NCBI RefSeq assembly: GCF_012427845.1 | Contig: NZ_CP038498.1 | Location: 4,402,001 to 4,466,000 of the forward strand | Length of the DNA stretch: 64,000 nt | Origin: Pectobacterium punjabense | GTDB taxonomy: Bacteria; Pseudomonadota; Gammaproteobacteria; Enterobacterales; Enterobacteriaceae | Direction: 5' to 3' | Part shown: positions 1 through 10,215 of the stretch, one piece after another | How the letters are laid out: each line of letters begins with the position of its first letter | How positions within the stretch are numbered: position 1 is the first letter of the stretch | Notes under the pieces: model-generated | Told to the model about the DNA's origin: nothing | The model's database searches: none | The model's input: the letters and a program-made list of their open reading frames with translations, nothing else | Translations under genes and position numbers: made by a program

Positions 1-921
1 CGTGCTTGCCAGCGACGGCGCCAACATCGAGCCTTCCCGCATCAGCGTTTCCACCTCGGCAGGCGTCACCAGCATATTGTCGATCTGATCGTAGTCGATG
101 TGGGTTGAGGTGGTGCCAATCAGCGAAATGGTATCGCCCGGCACCAGAATGTCGGCATCCGCCGGTTTACGGCAGCGGTTGATCACCATGTTGTTGATAC
201 GGTGTCCAAGAATCAACAGCGCGCCTTTTGCCGGGAACATGCGCACACGCAGATCGGCATATTCCGCAATCTGTTGTCCCCAAATACCGCCAGCATTAAC
301 CACCACCTGCGCATAGATTTCTGTTTCTACACCTTTTTTGTGGTCGAAAACGCGCACACCGGTAATGCGATCGCCCTGACGAATCAGCCCGATAACTTCA
401 TGATAGGTTAGGACTTCCGCGCCATGCTCGCAGGCATCAATCATGTTGGCCGCCGTCAGGCGAAAAGGATCGACAGAGCCATCTGGCACGCGAACCGCGC
501 CAATCAATGTAGGGTTTGCCGCCGGCTCAAGCCTAAGCGCTTCCTGCGGGTCTATCGCCTGTGCGCGAATCCCCGCCTGCTGGCAAGCGGTAATGAATTG
601 CGTCTGCCAGCCGAGGTCATCTTCCGGCAAGGTGATAAACAGGCCATCGGTAGGTTCAATGCAATGGCGAGCGATCCGCCGGAGAATCTGGTTCTCTTCA
701 ATACATTCGCGGGCAGATTCGCCATCGGTTACCGCATAGCGGGCACCGCTGTGTAATAAACCATGATTACGCCCGGTCGCACCGGTCGCAATATCATAGC
801 GTTCAAGCAACAGGCAGCGCAGTCCACGCAGGGCACAATCCCGTGCCGTACCCGCCCCCGTCGCACCACCGCCGATGACAACCACGTCAGTTTCACGCCA
901 GTTCCCAGTGTTTTGCATCAT
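1..921 (-). CDS. glpA: Anaerobic glycerol-3-phosphate dehydrogenase subunit A (5' part)
   Basis: Reading frame open on the minus strand from ATG at 921 to the window edge, so the C-terminal part is missing. The product begins MMQNTGNWRETDVVVIGGG, and the GGGATGAG stretch is the FAD-binding dinucleotide motif. The sequence closely matches E. coli GlpA, the FAD subunit of GlpABC, which oxidises glycerol 3-phosphate to dihydroxyacetone phosphate during anaerobic growth. A GGAG ribosome site precedes the start. Two ATG codons lie in tandem (919-921 and 916-918), so the start could be one codon later. It is divergent from glpT, as in E. coli. Confidence 0.95.
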   Translation of the reverse strand, partial: MMQNTGNWRETDVVVIGGGATGAGTARDCALRGLRCLLLERYDIATGATGRNHGLLHSGARYAVTDGESARECIEENQILRRIARHCIEPTDGLFITLPEDDLGWQTQFITACQQAGIRAQAIDPQEALRLEPAANPTLIGAVRVPDGSVDPFRLTAANMIDACEHGAEVLTYHEVIGLIRQGDRITGVRVFDHKKGVETEIYAQVVVNAGGIWGQQIAEYADLRVRMFPAKGALLILGHRINNMVINRCRKPADADILVPGDTISLIGTTSTHIDYDQIDNMLVTPAEVETLMREGSMLAPSLAST

Positions 922-1241
922 ATTCTCGCTCCAGGCGGAGGATATAGAGGGTATATATGTTGCTATTGGGACACAAAAAGGAGGGTTAATGTTTGATAAA
1001 GAGCAAAAACGAACACTAAACGAAAATAAATGAGAGTTTAAAAACGATAAGTGTGATTTACATCACTAAAACCACACTGTGTAATTTTCCGATTCTGTTA
1101 ACATGAGCGCAAAAATCGTCACAGTTTCATAAAAGTGTAACATTAGCGTCATGAATCACACTCATTTGCACGCTATCCCCTTACAATAACGTTCGTAATA
1201 GAACAAAAAAGCTATCGTTTTTTTTCGCATTGGAGATATCT
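922..1241. promoter_or_regulatory. glpA/glpT divergent control region
   Basis: This 320-base gene-free stretch separates glpA and glpT and is AT-rich. It contains a good CRP site (listed separately). Sequences resembling the GlpR operator half-sites lie near 988-1007 (ATGTTTGATAAAGAGCA) and near 1187-1206 (AACGTTCGTAATAGAAC). In E. coli the same interval carries CRP and GlpR sites controlling both operons. The GlpR assignments are by eye and individually weak. Confidence 0.6.
1052..1067. promoter_or_regulatory. CRP-binding site, glp control region
   Basis: TGTGATTTACATCACT matches the CRP consensus TGTGA-N6-TCACA at nine of ten informative bases. It lies between divergent glpA and glpT, where CRP activation is known in E. 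coli. Confidence 0.7.
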
Positions 1242-2591
1242 ATGCTGAGTATTTTTAGGCCCGCAGCCCACCAGCCACGCGTGTCGCAGGATCGTGTCGA
1301 TCCCCTCTATCGCCGCCTACGCTGGCAGATTTTCATGGGGATCTTTTTTGGCTACGCCGCCTACTATCTGGTACGTAAAAATTTCACCCTGGCCATGCCT
1401 TACCTGATTGAGCAGGGTTTCTCGCGCGGCGATCTTGGCTTTGCGTTGTCCGGTATCTCCATCGCCTACGGCTTTTCCAAATTCATCATGGGTTCGGTAT
1501 CTGACCGTTCCAACCCACGGGTTTTCCTGCCTGCCGGTCTGATTCTGGCGGCCGCCGTGATGCTGTTCATGGGCTTCGTGCCGTGGGCAACATCAAGCAT
1601 CGCGGTTATGTTCGTCCTTCTGTTCCTGTGCGGCTGGTTCCAGGGAATGGGCTGGCCACCGTGCGGGCGCACCATGGTTCACTGGTGGTCGCAGAAAGAA
1701 CGTGGCGGCATTGTGTCAGTATGGAACTGTGCTCATAACGTCGGCGGCGGGCTTCCACCTCTGCTGTTCCTGCTGGGTATGGCCTGGTTTAACGACTGGA
1801 AAGCCGCACTCTACATGCCAGCCTTCGCCGCGATTCTGGTTGCACTCATCGCATTTGCCTTAATGCGTGATACCCCGCAATCCTGTGGTCTACCACCAGT
1901 CGAAGAGTACAAAAACGACTATCCGGTTGATTACAATGAAAAAGATGAAGAGGAACTGACGGCTAAGCAGATTTTCATGCAGTACGTTTTCCCGAACAAA
2001 CTGCTGTGGTACATCGCTATTGCCAACGTCTTCGTTTACCTGCTGCGTTACGGCATCCTCGACTGGTCACCAACTTACCTGAAGGAAGTGAAGCACTTCG
2101 CGCTGGATAAATCCTCTTGGGCTTACTTCCTGTACGAATACGCGGGTATTCCGGGCACGCTACTGTGCGGCTGGATGTCTGATAAGGTCTTCAAAGGCAA
2201 CCGTGGTGCAACGGGCGTGTTCTTTATGGCACTCGTCACGATAGCGACCATCGTTTACTGGATGAACCCAGCCGGTAATCCGGGTGTGGACATGGCGTGT
2301 ATGATCATCATCGGCTTCCTGATTTACGGACCGGTTATGCTGATTGGCCTGCACGCGCTGGAATTGGCACCGAAGAAAGCAGCCGGCACCGCAGCGGGTT
2401 TCACTGGCCTGTTTGGCTACCTCGGTGGCTCCGTTGCCGCCAGCGCCATCGTTGGCTATACCGTTGACTTCTTCGGTTGGGACGGCGGCTTTATGGTGAT
2501 GATCGGCGGCAGCATTATGGCGGTACTTCTGCTAATTGTTGTTATGCTGAATGAGAAAAAGCATAAAGCCGAGTTAGCCAACCGCGCTTAA
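1242..2591 (+). CDS. glpT: sn-Glycerol-3-phosphate/phosphate antiporter
   Basis: Product of 449 residues, nearly identical to E. coli GlpT, an inner-membrane major facilitator protein that imports glycerol 3-phosphate in exchange for phosphate. The start is set at ATG 1242 ([11 protein letters not shown]), because the family begins there and GGAG lies about seven bases upstream. An in-frame TTG at 1230 would add four residues. Twelve hydrophobic segments are visible, and the conserved SVSDRSNPR loop is present near residue 85. glpQ follows after a hairpin. Regulation is probably by GlpR and CRP from the upstream intergenic region. Confidence 0.97.
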   Translation: MLSIFRPAAHQPRVSQDRVDPLYRRLRWQIFMGIFFGYAAYYLVRKNFTLAMPYLIEQGFSRGDLGFALSGISIAYGFSKFIMGSVSDRSNPRVFLPAGLILAAAVMLFMGFVPWATSSIAVMFVLLFLCGWFQGMGWPPCGRTMVHWWSQKERGGIVSVWNCAHNVGGGLPPLLFLLGMAWFNDWKAALYMPAFAAILVALIAFALMRDTPQSCGLPPVEEYKNDYPVDYNEKDEEELTAKQIFMQYVFPNKLLWYIAIANVFVYLLRYGILDWSPTYLKEVKHFALDKSSWAYFLYEYAGIPGTLLCGWMSDKVFKGNRGATGVFFMALVTIATIVYWMNPAGNPGVDMACMIIIGFLIYGPVMLIGLHALELAPKKAAGTAAGFTGLFGYLGGSVAASAIVGYTVDFFGWDGGFMVMIGGSIMAVLLLIVVMLNEKKHKAELANRA

Positions 2592-2614
2592 CCCGCTCTT
2601 GTAAGCATCCCTCT

Positions 2615-2644
2615 GGCGGCGTCCTGATGACGCCGCCTTTCTCT
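2615..2644 (+). terminator. Hairpin between glpT and glpQ
   Basis: GGCGGCGTC pairs with GACGCCGCC around a five-base loop, followed by TTTCTCT. It could act as a weak terminator or as an mRNA stabiliser that sets the glpT:glpQ ratio. The short, interrupted T-run suggests incomplete termination. Confidence 0.5.
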
Positions 2645-2666
2645 CAACAGAAAGAGGTTTGATCGC

Positions 2667-3752
2667 ATGAACGTTACCGTAACATCCCTACTCTCCGCCC
2701 TCGCGCTCTCCGTTTCCTTTAGTGCTGTTAGTCACGCTGGCACTTCCGCTTCATCAACCGATAAAATCGTCATTGCCCATCGTGGTGCCAGCGGCTATTT
2801 ACCTGAGCATACGCTTCCGGCGAAAGCGATGGCCTACGCGCAGGGTGCCGATTATCTGGAGCAGGATCTGGTGCTCACCAAAGATAACGCGCTCATTGTC
2901 CTGCATGACCATTATCTGGATCGCGTTACCGATGTGGCAGAACGTTTTCCGCAACGCGCCCGTAACGATGGACGCTTTTACGCTATCGACTTCACTCTAC
3001 AAGAGATCAGGTCGCTGAAATTCACCGAAGGATTCGACATCAAAGACGGCAAGCAGGTACAGAGCTACCCGAACCGCTTTCCGATGTGGAAATCCGATTT
3101 CCGTATTCATACCTTTCAGGAAGAAATTGAATTCATTCAGGGTCTGAATCACTCAACTGGCAAGAACATCGGCCTCTACCCCGAAATCAAAGCGCCATGG
3201 TTTCACCATCAGGAAGGGAAAGACATTGCCCGCGAAACGCTGGCCGTGCTGAAGCAATATGGCTATACGAAGAAAAGCGATAAGGTCTTTCTACAATCGT
3301 TTGATGTTGCAGAGTTAAAACGCATCAAAACCGAATTGCAGCCACAAATGAAGATGGATCTGAACCTGATTCAACTGATCGCCTATACCAACTGGCATGA
3401 AACCTACGAGAAACAGGCCGATGGAACGTGGGTGAATTACAACTACGACTGGATGCAGCAGCCCGGTGCAATGAAACAGATTGCGACCTATGCCGATGGT
3501 ATCGGCCCGGACTACCACATGCTCGTCCAGAAAGGGGCGACGCCTGACCACATCACCTTTACCGACATGGTGAAGGAAGCCCACCAGCATAAACTTCAGG
3601 TACACCCGTTTACGGCAAGGGCAGACCGGCTACCGGCGTACGCCAACGATATCGATCGGCTCTACGATATTCTCTATCGTCAGGCAGACGTTGACGGCCT
3701 GTTCACCGATTTTCCCGACAAAGCGGTCGATTTCCTGAAAAAACCGCGCTGA
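2667..3752 (+). CDS. glpQ: Periplasmic glycerophosphodiester phosphodiesterase
   Basis: Product of 361 residues starting with a signal peptide of about 24 residues (cleavage near SHAG). The mature protein has the GDPD core: IAHRGASGYLPEHT near residue 36 and EQDLVLTKD near residue 80. It hydrolyses deacylated phospholipids (glycerophosphodiesters) in the periplasm to glycerol 3-phosphate, which GlpT then imports. AGAAAGAGG lies upstream of the ATG. Length and sequence match E. coli GlpQ. Confidence 0.96.
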   Translation: MNVTVTSLLSALALSVSFSAVSHAGTSASSTDKIVIAHRGASGYLPEHTLPAKAMAYAQGADYLEQDLVLTKDNALIVLHDHYLDRVTDVAERFPQRARNDGRFYAIDFTLQEIRSLKFTEGFDIKDGKQVQSYPNRFPMWKSDFRIHTFQEEIEFIQGLNHSTGKNIGLYPEIKAPWFHHQEGKDIARETLAVLKQYGYTKKSDKVFLQSFDVAELKRIKTELQPQMKMDLNLIQLIAYTNWHETYEKQADGTWVNYNYDWMQQPGAMKQIATYADGIGPDYHMLVQKGATPDHITFTDMVKEAHQHKLQVHPFTARADRLPAYANDIDRLYDILYRQADVDGLFTDFPDKAVDFLKKPR

Positions 3753-3762
3753 AGTTCAGCTT

Positions 3763-3791
3763 TCCCATCGAGCACCGCATGCCCGATGGGA
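3763..3791. terminator. Hairpin between convergent glpQ and yigL
   Basis: Inverted repeat TCCCATCG/CGATGGGA with a 13-base spacer between two converging genes. No T-run follows on either strand, so its role as a terminator is uncertain. Confidence 0.35.
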
Positions 3792-3813
3792 CATCGGTTC
3801 AAGAATATACGGA

Positions 3814-4614
3814 TTACTTCAGAAACAATTCCCGCAGGTAATTCGGCACCGCGCTGTCCGCGTTAGAGCCAATCACCTCACGATCTGGCAGTAAATCTTT
3901 CAGGCGCTGATGCGCGTTCTGCATCACGCAGCCTTTACCCGCCATCGACAACATTTCGTAGTCGTTCATGCCATCGCCAAACGCGACACACTCTTTGAGC
4001 GAGAAGCCGATAATCTTCGCCACCTGCTCCAGCGCGTGGCCTTTAGACACGCCGCCCGCCATCACTTCCAGACAGGTGAGCGTCGAGAAGCTTACGTTGA
4101 CGCGATCGCCCCAGCGCGCGTTGATCGCTTCTTCCAACGGCAGCAGCTGTTCATGGGAATCGCAGGTAAAGAACACTTTGCTGACGCCATCAGTCTCAAG
4201 TAGTGCAGGTTCAAACAGCTTGTATTTAAAGATCGATTCTTTGAAGAATCGCTCTTCTTCCGCACGCGGACGGTTCATAAACCACTCATCATCGCGGTAA
4301 ACGTGCGTCAGCATATCGGGGTTATTATGTACGACGCTGTAAAGGTCGCGGGCAATATCCTGATCCAGATTGTGGCTGAAAATCAGCTCACCCTGCGAGT
4401 TGTGCACGCGCGCGCCATTCGAGGTAATCATAAACGCGCTGATACCGAGATTATCGCGGATCTGCGCGACATCCATGTGATGCCTTCCGGTAGCGAACAC
4501 AAAGTGAATCCCTTTCTCCGTCAGCAGCCTGAGGGTTTCTTTCGCATACGGGGACAGCGAGTGGTCAGGTGACAGCAGTGTGCCATCTAAATCGGACGCA
4601 ACGACATGGTACAT
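3814..4614 (-). CDS. yigL: HAD-superfamily (Cof-type) sugar/pyridoxal phosphatase YigL
   Basis: Product of 266 residues matching E. coli YigL throughout. HAD motif I is ASDLDGTLLSPDH at residues 7-19, the second motif is ITSNGARVH near residue 63, and the C-terminal metal motif is AFGDGMNDYEML near residue 211. YigL is a cytoplasmic Cof-type phosphatase active on pyridoxal phosphate and sugar phosphates, including glucose 6-phosphate during sugar-phosphate stress. It lies 48 bases downstream of pldB on the same strand and may be cotranscribed. In several enterobacteria an sRNA stabilises the pldB-yigL message, but nothing here shows that directly. Confidence 0.93.
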   Translation of the reverse strand: MYHVVASDLDGTLLSPDHSLSPYAKETLRLLTEKGIHFVFATGRHHMDVAQIRDNLGISAFMITSNGARVHNSQGELIFSHNLDQDIARDLYSVVHNNPDMLTHVYRDDEWFMNRPRAEEERFFKESIFKYKLFEPALLETDGVSKVFFTCDSHEQLLPLEEAINARWGDRVNVSFSTLTCLEVMAGGVSKGHALEQVAKIIGFSLKECVAFGDGMNDYEMLSMAGKGCVMQNAHQRLKDLLPDREVIGSNADSAVPNYLRELFLK

Positions 4615-4662
4615 AACGATGAGATCTCACTTCTGGTGTATTGGCGGCATACGCCGCAAAAA

Positions 4663-5700
4663 TTAATGATAACGCGCAAAGTGCGAAAAGATCAGCGCAA
4701 ATGCCTGAGCGCGGAGGTTATCCGTTTCAAAGAGAATTTCATGCCGCGCACCGCAGATAACCTGTAAAACGCCGTCAGAATTGGCGTTTCCATTCTGCAC
4801 CAGTGCCTGACAGAACGCATTCTGACTACGGTTATCGACCACGCGATCTTCCTGCGCCTGCAATAGCAGAAGCGGCGTGGTGATGGCGCTAGCCTGTGCC
4901 AGCAACTGTTTTCCCGCCTGTAGTGCCTCGCGCACCCAATGGTAAGTCGGCCCGCCTACGCGCAAATCCGGTGAATCCGCATAAAAGCGGATGCTGCGCT
5001 GGTAACGCTCACGACTGTGCGTCAGCACATTCATCCGATAAGGTAAAGGACGCCACTGCCCGGTGCCGATAGCGTAATAATCACGTATCGCCGGGCGGCG
5101 CTCCGCCCAATCAACAATCCATCCGGCCACACAATGAGGAAGCGGTAAACGAATGCCAAACATCGGTGCACACAGTGCCGCCGCATCAAATATCGCAGGT
5201 TGGCGAGCCAGAAGCTGTGCCAAAATCGCTCCGCCCATGGAATGCGCTAGCGCAAACCGCCGGGTATATCGCTTAACATCAAGATGTTGCTGACACAGTG
5301 TTTCGGCATCATCGACATAATCACTGAAACGCAGCACGTGTCCACGGTGGCCGTCTTGCAACATCCGTCCAGATCGCCCTTGCCCACGGTGATCCATAAT
5401 GAGCACATCATAGCCGTGATGAAAGAGATCGTAAGCCACTTCGCTATATTTGACATAGCTTTCGATACGGCCTGAAAAGACAACAACGATCTTGTCATGC
5501 TGGGGTGCAGTAAAACGGACAAACCGGATTGGCACAGCATCCACGCCAGAGAATTCGCCTTCTTCGCGCTGACGCCAGAAATCCAGTAATTCTCCGGTAG
5601 AAAAAGCGGCAAACTGCGCTTCTCGCGTCAGCAGACTGGTCATTAACGATTCAGGCGTTAACGGTTCCGACGTAAACAACGTATTGGGGCGTTGAATCAT
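4663..5700 (-). CDS. pldB: Lysophospholipase L2
   Basis: Alpha/beta-hydrolase with DHRGQGRSG, the nucleophile elbow AHSMGGA, and a C-terminal catalytic His in GARHEILFE. It matches E. coli PldB, a membrane-associated lysophospholipase. An in-frame ATG at 5730 exists, but I chose ATG 5700 because GGAGAGG sits just upstream of it, giving 345 residues. It is divergent from rhtB and upstream of yigL. Confidence 0.92.
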   Translation of the reverse strand: MIQRPNTLFTSEPLTPESLMTSLLTREAQFAAFSTGELLDFWRQREEGEFSGVDAVPIRFVRFTAPQHDKIVVVFSGRIESYVKYSEVAYDLFHHGYDVLIMDHRGQGRSGRMLQDGHRGHVLRFSDYVDDAETLCQQHLDVKRYTRRFALAHSMGGAILAQLLARQPAIFDAAALCAPMFGIRLPLPHCVAGWIVDWAERRPAIRDYYAIGTGQWRPLPYRMNVLTHSRERYQRSIRFYADSPDLRVGGPTYHWVREALQAGKQLLAQASAITTPLLLLQAQEDRVVDNRSQNAFCQALVQNGNANSDGVLQVICGARHEILFETDNLRAQAFALIFSHFARYH

Positions 5701-5832
5701 CACACCTCTCCGGTGACGCAGGGAAAACAAAGCTAGCGGAAGAACATGACAAGCAGTAGAGCACGAGCGTATTGTGACATAAAAAACAGACAGACTCTCG
5801 TAATACAGAACGTGGTTCAGGAGCAGTATTTC

Positions 5833-6453
5833 ATGACATTGGATTGGTGGTTAACCTACTTACTCACAACGCTTATTCTCAGTCTCTCCCCCGGTTCGGG
5901 TGCCATCAATACCATGAGCACCGGCATCAGCCACGGCTATCGCGGTGCAGCGGCCTCCATCTGTGGCTTGCAGGTCGGGCTGGCTATTCATATCGTGCTG
6001 GTCGGCATCGGATTAGGCGCATTGCTTAACCAGTCCGTGCTGGCTTTCGATGTATTGAAATGGCTGGGCGCAGCTTATCTGATCTGGCTAGGTATTCAGC
6101 AGTGGCGCGCCGCTGGCGCACTCGACCTTCAGGCGCTTGCCAGCGCCATGCCGCGCCGTAAGCTGTTTAAACGTGCGATATTGGTCAATCTAACCAACCC
6201 GAAAAGCATTGTGTTTCTGGCGGCGCTGTTTCCGCAGTTCATTATCCCTCATCAACCGCAGGCCGCACAGTATCTGGTGTTGGGTATCACCACCGTCGTG
6301 GTCGATGTTATCGTGATGATTGGTTACGCCACGCTGGCCACACGTATCGCTGGGTGGCTGAAAGGCCCACGGCAGATGAAAACACTCAACCGGATATTTG
6401 GATCGCTGTTCGTGCTAGTCGGCGCATTACTCGCCACAGCGAGAAAGGCCTGA
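5833..6453 (+). CDS. rhtB: Homoserine/homoserine lactone exporter
   Basis: LysE/RhtB-family inner-membrane exporter with about six hydrophobic segments. The N-terminal LSPGSGAIN motif and the family-typical [18 protein letters not shown] stretch are present. ATG 5833 is chosen over the earlier in-frame ATG at 5746 because CAGGAG lies 10 bases upstream and the family starts MTLDWW. The length is 206 residues, as in E. coli RhtB, which exports homoserine and homoserine lactone. It is divergent from pldB and convergent with the related rhtC. Confidence 0.94.
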   Translation: MTLDWWLTYLLTTLILSLSPGSGAINTMSTGISHGYRGAAASICGLQVGLAIHIVLVGIGLGALLNQSVLAFDVLKWLGAAYLIWLGIQQWRAAGALDLQALASAMPRRKLFKRAILVNLTNPKSIVFLAALFPQFIIPHQPQAAQYLVLGITTVVVDVIVMIGYATLATRIAGWLKGPRQMKTLNRIFGSLFVLVGALLATARKA

Positions 6454-6459
6454 TGAAGG

Positions 6460-6497
6460 CAGCGCGCCGTATCGAATCACGGCGCGCTGTTGTTTCT
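6460..6497. terminator. Terminator between rhtB and rhtC
   Basis: Ten-base-pair stem CAGCGCGCCG/CGGCGCGCTG followed on the plus strand by TTGTTTCT, positioned between converging rhtB and rhtC. Probably an intrinsic terminator for rhtB, and possibly for both genes. Confidence 0.65.
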
Positions 6498-6523
6498 CCT
6501 GCGGGAACGCTCAGGAAGAACGG

Positions 6524-7147
6524 TTAGCGAGAGAAAATCAGGTGTAGGCCAAAACCGGTAAACAACACGCCCGCTACGCCATCCACCCATTTAGCCAGAC
6601 GCTGATAGCCACGACGTATGGTAGGTAGGGCGAAAACCATCGCAACCAGACTGAACCAGATCAGCGTTTCAATCGATATCAGCGCAAACAGCCCCCAACG
6701 CGCACCGCTGCCGACGCTGTCGCCAACAAACAGCGAAAACACGCTGCCGAAATAGATCAGCGCCTTTGGGTTAGCCAGATTCGTCAGCAGCCCACGCATG
6801 AAGGTTTTGCCACGCTGCGGCAATACCACCGCCGTTTCCTGCGTGGTTTCCAACTGCGCTTTACGCCGTGCCGAGCACAGCATCTGCCAGCCCATCCAGC
6901 ACAGATACAGACCACCGCCGACGGTAATAGCAGTATGTAACCAGGCCATTTTTTGCAGCAGCAGGTGCAGCCCCAGCAGCGCGATAGCCGCCCAGACCAC
7001 CACGCCCAGAGAAATGCCCAACACGCCCATCATCGCTTCGCGGCGCGAACGGCTAGCCGCAGTTTGTGAAACGAAAAAGAAATCCGGCCCCGGGCTCATC
7101 AGCGCAATGAAATGCACCAGCGCCACCGTCAGAAATAGCATCAGCAT
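6524..7147 (-). CDS. rhtC: Threonine exporter
   Basis: Product of 207 residues, a LysE-family exporter with SPGPDFFFV near the N-terminus and NLANPKALIYFGSVFSLFVG in the middle. It matches E. coli RhtC, an inner-membrane threonine efflux protein. It is 42 bases downstream of recQ on the same strand, in the conserved order recQ-rhtC. Confidence 0.94.
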   Translation of the reverse strand: MLMLFLTVALVHFIALMSPGPDFFFVSQTAASRSRREAMMGVLGISLGVVVWAAIALLGLHLLLQKMAWLHTAITVGGGLYLCWMGWQMLCSARRKAQLETTQETAVVLPQRGKTFMRGLLTNLANPKALIYFGSVFSLFVGDSVGSGARWGLFALISIETLIWFSLVAMVFALPTIRRGYQRLAKWVDGVAGVLFTGFGLHLIFSR

Positions 7148-7189
7148 GTTGGTTTTCCTTTTTTTAAATGCAATCAGATAAGGCGAGCG

Positions 7190-9016
7190 TTACTCGTCAT
7201 CATTATCAACATGATCGCGAATCATGTTCATGAAAGGCGCACCGAAACGTTCAAGTTTGCGGTGACCGACCCCGTTGATATTCAGCAACTCACCCGCCGT
7301 GATCGGCATCAATTCCGACATCTCTAGCAGCGTGGCATCGCTGAACACCACATAAGGCGGAATATTGTCCTCATCCGCGATGGATTTACGCAGTTTGCGC
7401 AATTTGGCAAACAGCTTACGGTCGTAATTTCCGCCGTAAGATTTTTGATTCGTGCGGGGTTTCAGGTTAATCACACGCGGCACGGCCAGTTGCAGCGGCA
7501 CTTCTCCCCGCAATACCGGACGCGCAGATTCGGTAAGCTGTACGGCAGAATGCATCGTAATGTTCTGGTTCAGCAAACCCAGATGAATCAACTGGCGCAG
7601 CACGCTGACCCAATGTTCTTGCGATTTATCCTTACCAATACCGTAGACCGGCAGTTTGTCATGGCCGAAGTCACGAATACGCTGGTTATTCGCACCGCGC
7701 AATACCTCGACGATATACCCCAGACCAAAACGCTGCCCGACACGATACACACAGGAAAGCGCCTTTTGCGCCTCGACTAATCCGTCATAGCGCTTCGGCG
7801 GATCGAGACAAATATCGCAGTTGCCGCAGGCCTCTTGGCGTCCTTCACCGAAGTAGTTCAGCAGCACCAGGCGGCGGCAGGTCTGCGCCTCGGCAAACGC
7901 GCCCATCGCATTGAGCTTATGACGTTCAATATCCAACTGTGGCCCGGCGGGTTTCTCTTCCAGACAACGGCGCAGCCACGCCATATCCGCCGGATCGTAA
8001 AACAGCGCCGCTTCTGCCGCGAGACCATCACGTCCGGCACGCCCCGTTTCCTGATAGTAGGATTCGATGTTGCGCGGAATATCAAAATGCACCACGAATC
8101 GCACGTTAGGCTTGTTGATGCCCATACCAAAGGCGACGGTCGCGACCACGACCTGAAGATCGTCACGCAGGAACGCTTCCTGCACCTGTGCGCGTCGTTC
8201 ATTGTCCAACCCGGCGTGATACGCTCCTGCACTCAGCCCACGGGCCTGCAAGCGCGCGCTGATATCCTCCACGCGGGAACGGCTATTACAGTAGATGATG
8301 CCACTTTTGCCACGCTGCCCCTGTACGAACATCCAAAGCTGATCGAGCGGTTTGAACTTCTCCACCAGCGTATAGCGAATATTCGGGCGGTCAAAACTGC
8401 TGATCTGAATCAGCGGCGAGCGAAGATCCAGCAGGCGAACAATATCGTTGCGCGTGGTCTCATCGGCGGTGGCCGTCAGGGCAATAAAAGGAAGATGAGG
8501 GAAACGCTGTTTAATCTGCCCCAGCGCGCGGTATTCAGGACGGAAATCGTGCCCCCATTGGGAAATACAGTGCGCTTCATCCACCGCGATCAGTGAAATC
8601 TGCCAGTGGACAAGGTGATCGAGGAAGCTGTCCGTTGTCAGGCGTTCTGGTGCGATATAAAGCAGTTTTATCTGACCGGTACGGCAACCTGCCATCACTT
8701 CAAGCTGCTGTTCGCGCGTCTGCGTTGAATTAAGGCAAGCGGCCGAAACACCGTAGGCCTGAAGCTGATCGACCTGATCCTTCATCAGCGAAATCAGTGG
8801 AGACACCACCAGCGTCAGTCCATCCATTACCAGCGCGGGGATTTGGTAGCACAGCGATTTACCGCCCCCCGTCGGCATAATGACCAGACAGTCCTGCCCA
8901 CTGAGCGTCGCGCTGATAATTTCCTGCTGACCCGGTCGGAATTGCTGGTAGCCGAACGTGTCCCGTAGAACCTGAACCGCCAGCGCTTCCTTATTCAATA
9001 CTTCCGCCGTAGACAC
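7190..9016 (-). CDS. recQ: ATP-dependent DNA helicase RecQ
   Basis: Superfamily 2 3'-5' helicase of 608 residues. It has Walker A MPTGGGKS near residue 49, the DEAH box [14 protein letters not shown] near residue 145, motif [12 protein letters not shown], and the zinc cysteines CRRL through CGNCDIC near 380-403. A winged-helix region and a C-terminal HRDC domain ([13 protein letters not shown]) follow. RecQ acts in RecF-pathway recombination and fork repair. The start is GTG at 9016, and no ATG fits the family N-terminus. pldA lies upstream and rhtC downstream, as in E. coli. Confidence 0.97.
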   Translation of the reverse strand: MSTAEVLNKEALAVQVLRDTFGYQQFRPGQQEIISATLSGQDCLVIMPTGGGKSLCYQIPALVMDGLTLVVSPLISLMKDQVDQLQAYGVSAACLNSTQTREQQLEVMAGCRTGQIKLLYIAPERLTTDSFLDHLVHWQISLIAVDEAHCISQWGHDFRPEYRALGQIKQRFPHLPFIALTATADETTRNDIVRLLDLRSPLIQISSFDRPNIRYTLVEKFKPLDQLWMFVQGQRGKSGIIYCNSRSRVEDISARLQARGLSAGAYHAGLDNERRAQVQEAFLRDDLQVVVATVAFGMGINKPNVRFVVHFDIPRNIESYYQETGRAGRDGLAAEAALFYDPADMAWLRRCLEEKPAGPQLDIERHKLNAMGAFAEAQTCRRLVLLNYFGEGRQEACGNCDICLDPPKRYDGLVEAQKALSCVYRVGQRFGLGYIVEVLRGANNQRIRDFGHDKLPVYGIGKDKSQEHWVSVLRQLIHLGLLNQNITMHSAVQLTESARPVLRGEVPLQLAVPRVINLKPRTNQKSYGGNYDRKLFAKLRKLRKSIADEDNIPPYVVFSDATLLEMSELMPITAGELLNINGVGHRKLERFGAPFMNMIRDHVDNDDE

Positions 9017-9098
9017 GCCTTCCCCAATTCAATGAAATCAAACAGGCGCTATTTTCAGCGCCGTCGGGTAAAACTGCAATCGCTAAATCACACGATCG

Positions 9099-9965
9099 TT
9101 AGAACATGTCGTTCAGCGTCACCCCAACACCGAAGCGGGTCTGACGATGATTGTAGTCAATCAGCGATTCACCGTAGCCGCTGAAGACCTTGGTGTAGAA
9201 ACGGACATGGCGCGTCAGCGGGTAGCTCCAGCCCAGTTCGCCACCGCCGTAGCCGCTGTTCCAGTTATAACGTCCTTCCGCACTAAATACGCTATCGCCC
9301 CACACATAACCGACGCGCAAGCGGTAATGACCCATGTATTTGATGATATCCGGGTTATCGTCCTCGCTATCAGAAAAACGTACCCACGGCTTCACATCAA
9401 CCTGCCAGTTACCGTTCTGCGCCATCAGACGCATATAGGCACGGTTCCAACTGCGTGAAGTCGGTTCGGAACGGCCGTTAGACTGGTGATTAAAACCCAT
9501 TTCCACATCCCGCAGCGTCCAGCCTGCTAATGTGTAGTTGGTTGCCCAACCTAAGAAAACCTGTGGCTCATAATCCGTTTCACGGAATGGAGAAGACTCG
9601 CTTTTATTAGAGAGCTGCCACCAGGAGCGCTGGGTATAAGACGCGCCCAACAGCGAGTTCCCCCCCAGAATACCGCGCCAGATCGGGAACCCAAGGCTCA
9701 ACTGATAATGCACTTCATCTTTACGGGCTTCATCACCCCAGTTATAGCTCTGTATCGCCGTTTTATTGATGTTGCTGGTGTAGGTATACAGCAGGTAGTT
9801 GCTTTCGTAAGGATAGAGAATAAACGGGGTGTCATGCTCTTGTAACAGGCTGGCGATAATACTGCCACGTACCGCGGGTTGATTCGGCGCAGGGGAGTTT
9901 GTTGTATCCTCAGCATGAGCCTGTGCCATCAGTAATGCTGCCAGTACGAGTACTATTTTACGCAT
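9099..9965 (-). CDS. pldA: Outer-membrane phospholipase A
   Basis: Product of 288 residues with an 18-residue signal peptide (ending AQAHA) and a 12-strand barrel family fold. The catalytic residues are visible as His160 and Ser162 in NHQSNGRS and Asn174 in SRSWNR. Their spacing matches His142-Ser144-Asn156 of mature E. coli OmpLA. The enzyme hydrolyses phospholipids that reach the outer leaflet of the outer membrane when its asymmetry is disturbed. The C-terminus ends in Phe, as usual for an outer-membrane barrel. It is divergent from yigI. Confidence 0.96.
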   Translation of the reverse strand: MRKIVLVLAALLMAQAHAEDTTNSPAPNQPAVRGSIIASLLQEHDTPFILYPYESNYLLYTYTSNINKTAIQSYNWGDEARKDEVHYQLSLGFPIWRGILGGNSLLGASYTQRSWWQLSNKSESSPFRETDYEPQVFLGWATNYTLAGWTLRDVEMGFNHQSNGRSEPTSRSWNRAYMRLMAQNGNWQVDVKPWVRFSDSEDDNPDIIKYMGHYRLRVGYVWGDSVFSAEGRYNWNSGYGGGELGWSYPLTRHVRFYTKVFSGYGESLIDYNHRQTRFGVGVTLNDMF

Positions 9966-10215
9966 TCATTTTCTCCGACATTTTTTTATACGACGTTCGT
10001 TTTATCCGACGTTCGTTTAACTAACTCGTGGTGAGTCGTTCCCCACTCAAGCCCGCCATTCTACACAGTTCCGCGACGTTTGAATTACCGTTCCCCGGTT
10101 TCTCGGCCTTTTCTGGCAAGAAACAAAATCAATGCATAAAATAAACACTTACATAACGTTTTAATTTCAAATTAAATACATTTGTGCGTATCTCTTATCC
10201 GGGCGGGAAACGACT

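Noticed and set aside
7835..8596. 253-codon plus-strand frame opposite recQ.
   Set aside because: recQ on the other strand is complete and conserved; the frame has no recognisable domain.
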